Shown here in pieces: positions 57,016 to 64,000 of a stretch of 64,000 bases of DNA. The stretch is from Prochilodus magdalenae (Eukaryota; Chordata; Actinopteri; Characiformes; Prochilodontidae): positions 62,001-126,000 of the forward strand of contig JAMWET010003116.1 in the NCBI GenBank assembly GCA_024036415.1. Direction: 5' to 3'. Under the pieces are notes generated by a model. It was not told the DNA's origin. It saw only the letters and a program-made list of their open reading frames with translations, and searched no databases. The position numbers were made by a program, and so were the translations under genes. The stretch's first letter is position 1; each line of letters opens with the position of its first letter.

Positions 57016-57870
57016 ATTTACACAAAAACCCAAACCCCTACATTTACACAAAACCCTAACCCCTACATTTACACAAAACCCCCAAACCCCTACATTTACA
57101 CAAAAACCTAACCCCTACATTTACACAAAACCCCCAAACCCCTACATTTACACAAAACCCTAACCCCTACATTTACACAAAACCCCCAAACCCCTACATT
57201 TACACAAAAACCCTAACCCCTACATTTACACAAAACCCCCAAACCCCTACATTTACACAAAAACCCTAACCCCTACATTTACACAAAACCCCCAACCCCC
57301 TACATTTACACTAAACCCCCTAACCCCTACATTTACACTAAACCCCCTAATCCCTACATTTACACAACACCCCAAACCCCTACATTTACACAAAACCTTA
57401 ACCCCTACATTTACACAAAACACTAACCCCTACATTTACACTAAACCCTAACCCCTACATTTACAGAAAACCCTAACCCCTACATTTACACTAAACACTA
57501 ACCCCTACATTTACACTAAACACTAACCCCTACATTTACAGAAAACCCTAACCCCTACATTTACACAAAACACTAACCCCTACATTTACACAAAAACCCT
57601 AACCCCTACATTTACACAAAACCCCCAACCCCCTACATTTACACTAAACCCCCTAATCCCTACATTTACACAACACCCCAAACCCCTACATTTACACAAA
57701 ACCCTATGCCCATATATTTACACAAATCCCCCAAACCCCTACATTTACACAAAACCCTAACCCCTACATTTACACAAAACACTAACCCCTACATTTACAC
57801 TAAACCCTAACCCCTACATTTACACTAAACCCTAACCCCTACATTTACACTAAACCCTAACCCCTACATT
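57016..57870 (-). repeat. CCCTAA-containing minisatellite, locus 2, right part
   Basis: The same unit family as 55500-56240, but with shorter 22-bp forms (acaaaaccctaacccctaca, tt) mixed with 28-bp forms. Confidence 0.97.
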
Positions 57871-57936
57871 AACACTGAAAACAGTACATTAAATCTGTAT
57901 TATGTGTATGTGACTTTCTCTGGAGTCCAAGGTATT

Positions 57937-58960
57937 TTATGATAAACTGTTTAAATTGTTCTCAGAATCTTGACTTTCAGTTCAGAAATGGAATTTGTGA
58001 AGGTTTAGATAAACCAATGGTCAGAGGTTCATCTTATGAACCTTCAATTGACAAATATAGACACAAAACATTGCAATGTCACAAAGTCTCACAAAAAGAA
58101 GAGGGGTAAGGCTGCGTGGTGAAAAGGTGAGGGGACAAAACAGAGGCAGAGGTAGGACAGTCCATGTCCATAGGTTTGTCCCAGATGAAATAAGGGCAAC
58201 AATTGTGGACCATGTTTTAAATCATGCTCTTACAATCACTGAAGCCGGTCGCCGGGTCTTCAATAGTTAAACTGTTTCGTAGAAAAAACAGGTATGCAGT
58301 TCAGAAATGTGCACTCTGCTGTAATGCTGCACACTGACATACCTTTTGAAATGTTATTCAAAAAATATTTGAAATATTCGGCTCCCCCGAGTTCTTTGTT
58401 TCTAACATACTCCTTTTGTACCTGTAGCGTATCATGGAGCTGGAATCACTTTTTTAGGCAACAAATTGCAGTGCGAACAATACAGTCAAATAATATTACT
58501 GTATAAATGTGATTCCAGCCTAATTCTTGCTGTCAGTCTCCCACATACAAACTTACACAGAACACAAAGTTACACATGATGGTATTTTGTGTATCACATG
58601 TACCGCTCCTATCGATATGCCACAGAATGTGCAGTGCTCTTGTAATTAAAAGCTTGTTAGCTAGTTTCCATAAGAATACAGTTACAGAGTACACTGTTGG
58701 ACTGACAACATGACTAAGTATTTTGACTGCCTTGTTCACAGGCAATGACACACAGACTAGACTTTCTGATGGCACTGAAGAGTTGATGACATAAATATTT
58801 GCTTTTGAGCCAAAAACTAAGAATTCTAAACGAGGTACGTGCTTTCGCAGGTATTTCATTGAGTTTTGCTGTTTGCACTGTTTCGAGAACTGCACTTGTT
58901 GTGATGCCAATGTAATTCATGATGTGAGAATGTACTAAACCGACTGAGAAAAACTATAAT
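57937..58960 (+). mobile_element. IS630/Tc1-mariner-type element, left copy of an inverted pair
   Basis: Matches 59976-61323 in opposite orientation along its whole length, except that about 410 bp present in the right copy (roughly 60485-60895) are missing here. The outer limit (ttatgataaactg at 57937) and inner limit (gactgagaaaaactataat ending 58960) are set by where homology stops. Neither copy has a catalytic domain, so both are deletion derivatives. Confidence 0.8.
58076..58457 (+). pseudogene. Transposase remnant, exon 1 and start of exon 3 (left copy)
   Basis: The ATG at 58076 opens a 64-codon frame (MSQSLTKRRGVRLRGEKVRG, GRTVHVHRFVPDEIRATIVD, HVLNHALTITEAGRRV). This is a basic segment followed by the N-terminal helix-turn-helix-like part of this transposase family. 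It hits a stop at 58268, but the next frame continues SSIVKLFRRKN up to a donor-like cag|gtatgcag at 58291/58292. Exon 2 is deleted. An acceptor-like cctgtag precedes RIMELESLF at 58428, then a stop. The first frame differs from the right copy by one residue (Phe/Tyr at 62). Confidence 0.75.
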
Positions 58961-59975
58961 CTTAAAGCACTCAAATCTGTGTACTTTTCTAAGAGAAATT
59001 CACTGAAGCCAATCAGAAAGTCTTGCTGAATTAATTTAAATATGCTAATTATTTAATTTCAAGTATTAATCTTATGCCTCCTTGCTTCTCTCTTGACCAT
59101 GACTGGACTGTTACATGATGCATGCACATGTCCACTGATTGGTTTCATTCAGTTTAACATTAACAAATTAGGAGAACTGGACCTTATTCATCAACTCAGG
59201 ACTGTTTTAATGATTTCACAGCTTTGTGAAATCGCCTTGCTTAAAATGTGCCGTGGTCATCTACATTTTAAAGCGGGCACTTCAGGTATGGCTCTGAAGG
59301 TTTAATTGATTATGGCTGTGCGAGAAAAGTTAGCAAAGCAATTATGTTTTCACTACAGAACTAATGAATTTCATTACACACAGGGCTAACAACCTGTATT
59401 GTAGCACACACAGGCCAGTCAGTTCACATTTGTGTGCGTATGTGAGGAAGGGTTCTGTTTGAGATCCTCCCCAATAAAGGAAGTCAACTAGATAAAGGCA
59501 GGCGGCGTAGCTGGAGCTGTCGAGCTGCTAAGCGCCAGCCATCACCGAGATGAAATAATGACACTAAAAGCTGTATAAGATTAGAGAAACCGGGCCGCCG
59601 TGCGATAGCGTTACATCAGTCGTGCTAACGTAGCTAGCGTAGCCACCCTTTTCTGCCATCTGATTAGCACTTCAAACATGACCTGAATTCAGCAGCGTGT
59701 TCCTCCCCACTTCAAAGCCAAATCAAAGATAAGCTTATTTATTTTACTCCCTACATCACCCACAGCCTTCTCCCTTTCAGAGGGGGAGCTGAAGATGAGT
59801 TAGCAGTTAGCGCTTGACCGTAACCAGCTAATGCATGCAGGACACACACAGTGGAGTTCAGAATACTGTCAAGAGTTTGGAATCACTTTTCAAAAGTCTG
59901 CAAACAAAATTTTATTTTTTTTAAAACCAACTAAGATAAACAAGTAAAAGACTCTCATACTCAGGTTCTACACAC
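58961..59975. other. Spacer between the inverted copies; possible conserved non-coding element
   Basis: No transposon homology was recognised and no gene. Segments such as ttaatttaaatatgctaatt and the taatgcatgcagg region are non-repetitive. This is likely the original host sequence lying between two independent insertions. Confidence 0.35.
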
Positions 59976-61323
59976 ATTACAGTTTTACTCAGTCAATTTG
60001 GTACATTCTCACATCATGAATTACATTGGCATCACAACAAGTGCAGTTCTCGAAACAGTTAGTGCAAACAGCAAAACTTAATGAAATACCTGCGAAAGCA
60101 CGTACCTCGTTTAGAATTCTTAGTTTTTGGCTCAAAAGCAAATATTTACGTCAATCAACTCTTCAGTGCCATCAGAACATCTAGTCTGTGTGTCATTGCC
60201 TGTGAACAAGGCGGTCAAAATACTTAGTCATGTTGTCAGTGCAACAGTGTACTCTGTAGGTATATTCTGATGGAAACTAGCAAAATACAAACGTACGCAG
60301 AACACAAAGTTACACATGACTGTATGAGGGAGACTGACAGCAAGAATTGGGCTGGAATCACATTTATACAGTAATATTATTTGACTGTATTGTTCGCACT
60401 GCAATTTGTTGCCTAAAAAAGTGATTCCAGCTCCATGATACGCTACAGGTACAAAAGGAGTATGTTAGAAACAAAGAACTCGGGGGAGCCGGGGAAACCG
60501 GTGCATATAATGTTCATTTTGGAAAAGATCAGTTACATTCATTTCAACAAATGTGTCAGTATGCATAAGGGCTTTACCTGTACATACTGGCACCATAGCT
60601 CTTTCACCCTGTCACCATTACTTTGAAATTGGACTTTGTGCAGCTGTTTCATGCTCATCTGGTGTTGTTTCAGAACCTGATCAACGATGGAGACGCTTAC
60701 AGATTGAATATTTTGAAAAACATTGTTGTCCTGTATAATAGCTTTCTGGATCTCCCTCAGCCTTATGGCATTATTTGCTATGACCATAACACCTATGGCC
60801 TCCTCGTGTTGAGGTGTGAAAAGAGGACCTCTGCCACCCCTATGAGCTAGTCTTGCAGTCCTATATGGTATAAAAATGCAAAAATGCAAATCATAAGACT
60901 GAATAACATTTCAAAAGGTATGTCAGTGTGCAGCATTACAGCAGAGTGCACATTTCTGAACTGCATACCTGTTTTTTCTATGAAACGGTTTAACTATTGT
61001 AGACCCGGCGACCGGCTTCAGTGATTGTAAGAGCATGATTTAAAACATGGTCCACAATTGTTGCCCTTATTTCATCTGGGACAAACCTATGGACATGGAC
61101 TGTCCTACCTCTGCCTCTGTTTTGTCCCCTCACCTTTTCACCACGCAGCCTTACCCCTCTTCTTTTTGTGAGACTTTGTGACATTGCAATGTTTTGTGTC
61201 TATATATGTCAATTGAAGGTTCATAAGATGAACCTCTGACCATTGGTTTATCTAAACCTTCACAAATTCCACTTCCTAACTGAAAGTCAAGATTCTGAGA
61301 ACAATTTAAACAGTTTATCATAA
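59976..61323 (-). mobile_element. IS630/Tc1-mariner-type element, right copy of an inverted pair
   Basis: The longer copy (about 1.35 kb). On the minus strand it carries the N-terminal exon, an exon 2 absent from the left copy, the start of exon 3, and a 3' region (60410-59976) with no readable catalytic domain. Terminal inverted repeats within the copy could not be identified. Confidence 0.8.
60413..61184 (-). pseudogene. Transposase remnant with GT-AG introns (right copy)
   Basis: Exon 1 starts with the ATG at 61184 (64-codon frame), and in a shifted frame ends STIVKPFHRKN. The donor is ag|gtatgcag (intron 60968-60861, 108 bp, acceptor accatatag). Joining gives KNRTARLAHRGGRGPLFTPQ in one frame. 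Exon 2 (60860-60578) continues IANNAIRLREIQKAIIQDNN, FQNIQSVSVSIVDQVLKQHQ and ends CQYVQ. The second intron, 60577-60443 (135 bp, gtaaagc...cctgtag), joins to RIMELES at 60442, then stops. The order of helix-turn-helix, G-R-G, the I-R-L-R-E-I block and (V/I)M-E-L-E is that of an IS630/Tc1-mariner transposase N-terminal half, as I know it from fish genomes. The D-E-A-G catalytic block that should follow is deleted. Confidence 0.8.
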
Positions 61324-61730
61324 CTTACCAAAATTTACCAAAAAAGTGTTATAGAACTGTACAAATTATGCCTGAGAGATTGTAACAACACGTTCAGCAC
61401 TTTTGTATGTAATGACCTAAGCAATGACCTCAAGCCTAAGTGTTTTGGAGGGTAGGACAATTCAACAGACAATCAGTAGAACACATTTTGATAAACACGA
61501 CATAAGCAACTGATAATGCAATTAACAGCAGACAGTCGTGCACGACCATTTGCATGAATGTACAAAATGTTGTAAAATGTGAAACACAGTGAGAAATGCT
61601 ATTATGAAGTGCACATGGGACAATGAGATGTGGAGATTGAATAACCAGTTCTGAGAATTTCAATTCTGAGAAATGAACTAAATCAAAAAACTTAAACAGG
61701 TTTCAAATGATTACAGAGTACATATCCGAT
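61324..61730. other. Non-coding sequence
   Basis: No gene. It may include the outermost part of the right-hand transposon, but no partner lies on the left side to show it. Confidence 0.35.
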
Positions 61731-61732
61731 TA

Positions 61733-61734
61733 CA

Positions 61735-61767
<33 letters not shown>

Positions 61768-62203
61768 GGCAGATACATAGATAGACAGACAGATAGATAG
61801 ATATACAGACAGGCTGATACACAAATGGACAGACAGACAGACAGACATATATAGACAGACTGACTGGCTGACAGATAGATAGGCAGACAGAAAGATAGAC
61901 ATATTAACAGACAGGCAGACAGATAGACAGACAGACAGACAGGCAGATACATAGATAGACAGACAGATAGATTGACATATATAGACAGACTGATTGACAG
62001 ATAGATAGGCAGACAGACAGATAGTTAGACAGATTAACAGACAGGCAGACGGACAGACAGACAGGCAGATACATAGATAGATAGACAGATAGATAAACAG
62101 ATAACTGACATATATACTGTAGATAGTAGATAGACTGATAGACAGATTAACAGACAGGCAGATAAACAGATAAACAGATAGATAGATAGATAGATAGATA
62201 GAC

Positions 62204-62292
<89 letters not shown>
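61733..62292. repeat. (GACA)n/(GATA)n microsatellite
   Basis: About 560 bp of gaca-, gata- and ggca-type tetramers, ending in a pure (gata)n run from about 62185. An internal duplication of gacaggcagatacatagata-type blocks is visible at 61765, 61940 and 62060. The Ser/Leu/Cys-rich minus frames are translated repeat. Confidence 0.98.
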
Positions 62293-62293
<1 letters not shown>

Positions 62294-62867
62294 AATAAGG
62301 GTATGAAGGACTCGGAGGGGGAGCAGGCTGTTCCTCTGTGGGGCGGGTGATTATACCCTAAGAACAGAGGGGAAGGCTGGCTCTATCTTTAGCCTGGCCT
62401 GAGCCACAGTCAGAAGTCCCCCGCTAGTCCCCGTTTTGATTAGCCCAAACATGCGCAATCAAAAAGCCCGTCTACTAATCAGAGTAATGGGGTCGGCTTT
62501 AATTAGCCGCTCGACTCTGGCGCTGCTGGTGCTGAGAGTGATCACAAAGTGATCCGCAGAAATACATCCACCAACAAAACCCCAACCCAAATGCATGAAT
62601 GACACAATGTACAGGAGATGCAGTCTTTTCCTGACTCTCATTCACTGCATTAATACAGTTAAAGAGTGGGATATGTGCATGTTAATGAACACCAAATGTA
62701 GCTTAATTATAATTAACATATCATTACCATAATCCACATGCATGAATTACAAATGACCACCATATAGGAATATTACCTACTCCAGACAGTTGGGAGTAAA
62801 GTAGACTCCAGTAAAGAGGAGCAATGAGGATGCTCAATTAGACAACATGGAGTCTGTTTGGTGGATC
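62293..62867. other. Non-repetitive sequence; possible conserved non-coding element
   Basis: About 62400-62570 (gattagcccaaacatgcgca, ggctttaattagccgctcga) is GC-richer and resembles conserved non-coding DNA (inference). No gene. Confidence 0.3.
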
Positions 62868-63300
62868 CATGTAAGTAGCAGTCATGCTCTGTGATTTTGA
62901 GAAACAACTTTAATCTAATTTTTGTGTTGAAGTCCAGATGGAAAGCCATGGAAAGCTTGTATAGTTATAGTTGGCTGCTAGCACGCTAATTAGCATAGCT
63001 AGCTAAATAATATGAGGGTAGAGCATATTTACACAGAGGCTCATTTGACTTTGTCTAATTTCACATGTAGGTTCTGTGTGATCACAGTGCACAACCTCTC
63101 GCTGTAAACAAGCCAGTCAGAGCACAGCTCATTTAAATATTTATGAGGAGCTCCCCAAAAAAAAGGGAAAAAACTGCTTGTTTCATTCTAGCACCAGATC
63201 ATATCTTAGTCTATAGGCACAGTGTAGATTCTGAACAAAGTCACATAGCTTCTATGTAGAATATCAGAGAACTATTTATGATGCTGAGTAAATGTGTTCT
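62868..63300 (+). repeat. Dispersed repeat family R1, copy 3
   Basis: Matches about 1303-1770 (gtaagtagcagtcatgct, gagaaacaactttaatct, gtccagatggaaagcc, cttctatgtagaa). Confidence 0.8.
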
Positions 63301-63799
63301 ATGGCGTTTTGAGACAGAGCTGTTTATCACTCCAAATTTGAAACTTTCTTAGATCTTTGCAGAGTATGTAGTGAGGAGGTCATGAGGAGCAGGACGAACA
63401 ACAGGGTTGGGCTTGGCGTTGGCATGCCCATCACCTTATGTCGCTCTCTACTATAAATCAATGTACTGTATATACAACTTTATTATAGGAGCTGGTGACC
63501 TTCATCTCGTGGCCAAGTATAAATCAAAGTATGTTCAACTTCAATGTGGCGAAACTTTCTGAGCCGGAGACTTTCATTGATAGTTTTACGCTGATCCAAC
63601 ACAATGTTGACACTGTAACTTCGACCTCTAGCGAAGTGATGACCCTGATAGAAACTCAATAGTGGATCACTGTCACACTACTGTCTGGGATATGATTCAC
63701 ACCCTAATGCTGGTAGAGATGCGGTGGAGTTTTCTGCTCTCCTTTCTGAATGTATTGATTTCAGTGTCACTTCAACTGTACCGCTTTAAATTCACTGAT
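63301..63799. other. Non-coding sequence
   Basis: Nothing recognisable. Short plus frames have no domain. Confidence 0.35.
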
Positions 63800-64000
63800 A
63801 TGAACATAAGAAGGAATGAAGTAGCTAAAACCTTTTGCAGCTATAACAGCTTCAACTCCTCTGGGAAGGCTTTCCACAAGGTTTAGGAATGTGTTTATGG
63901 AAATTTCTGACCATTCTTCCAGAAGCACTGATGTTGGATGAGAAGGCCTGGCTCTGCTCTAATTCAGGCCGGTCAAGTTCTTCCACACCAACTCTCTCAT
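63800..64000 (-). mobile_element. Tc1-like transposon (family A), second copy, cut by the window edge
   Basis: The plus sequence is antisense to the transposase C-terminal region: gcagctataacagcttcaac and cttttgcagc encode AAKG and E-A-V-I-A in the minus sense, as at 3128-3160 in copy 1. ggctttccacaaggttt and agaaggcctggctc are also typical of this family. The terminal repeat on this side was not recognised. Confidence 0.75.

Noticed and set aside
55500..57870. Interstitial telomere
   Set aside because: Only one ccctaa per 22-28 bp unit, not consecutive TTAGGG repeats, so it is a telomere-like minisatellite rather than a true telomeric tract.
61692..61952. Cys/Leu/Ser-rich minus frames resembling a membrane peptide
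   Set aside because: Translation of the GACA/GATA microsatellite.

Overview
The window looks like an intergenic or intronic stretch of a ray-finned (teleost) fish genome. The evidence is the repeat content: several Tc1-like DNA transposon families with DD34E-type transposase remnants, a 200-bp IR/DR Tc1 element, CR1/L2/Rex1-type LINE fragments with short simple-sequence 3' tails, an hAT-like foldback whose ends read ggtggacaaagtac, and many micro- and minisatellites. The genus cannot be named from the sequence alone. I found no intact host protein-coding gene, no rRNA or tRNA gene and no CRISPR array. Every recognisable protein signature belongs to a transposable element, and every one is broken.

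Layout. 0-14 kb: a dispersed repeat (R1), decayed Tc1-like elements (2.3-3.25, 4.87-6.13, 6.71-8.27, 10.43-10.87, 12.36-13.29 and 13.50-14.18 kb), and short minisatellites. 14.9-19.4 kb: an AT-rich palindromic MITE cluster, a 3-kb hAT-like inverted-repeat element carrying a 54-bp minisatellite, and a Tc1 fragment. 21.5-30.9 kb: diverged minisatellites, a LINE with another repeat nested in it, two copies of a MITE-like repeat, and 42-bp minisatellites that resemble the end of that MITE. 31.7-33.8 kb: a complex satellite of 150-180 bp units. 34.8-38.5 kb: about 100 copies of a 37-bp minisatellite that is open in all three minus-strand frames. 39-54 kb: an L2-like LINE fragment, three more copies or pieces of one Tc1 deletion-derivative family, a third dispersed repeat (R3), and a further Tc1 element. 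55.5-57.9 kb: a 22-28 bp minisatellite containing CCCTAA, interrupted by a LINE and also present at 10.9 kb in the opposite orientation. 57.9-61.3 kb: two head-to-head copies of an IS630/Tc1-mariner-type element whose transposase remnant can be read across GT-AG introns. 61.7-64 kb: a GACA/GATA microsatellite, another R1 copy and the edge of another Tc1 element.

Between the repeats lie islands of non-repetitive, TAATTA-rich sequence of mixed composition that resemble conserved non-coding elements. This is inference from appearance only. If it is right, the window is a gene desert or large intron next to a developmental gene.

The genes do not work together in any pathway here. What connects the region is repeat dynamics: transposons inserting into TA microsatellites and into each other, internally deleted transposons spreading as families, and transposon ends or short units expanding into minisatellites at several separate loci.
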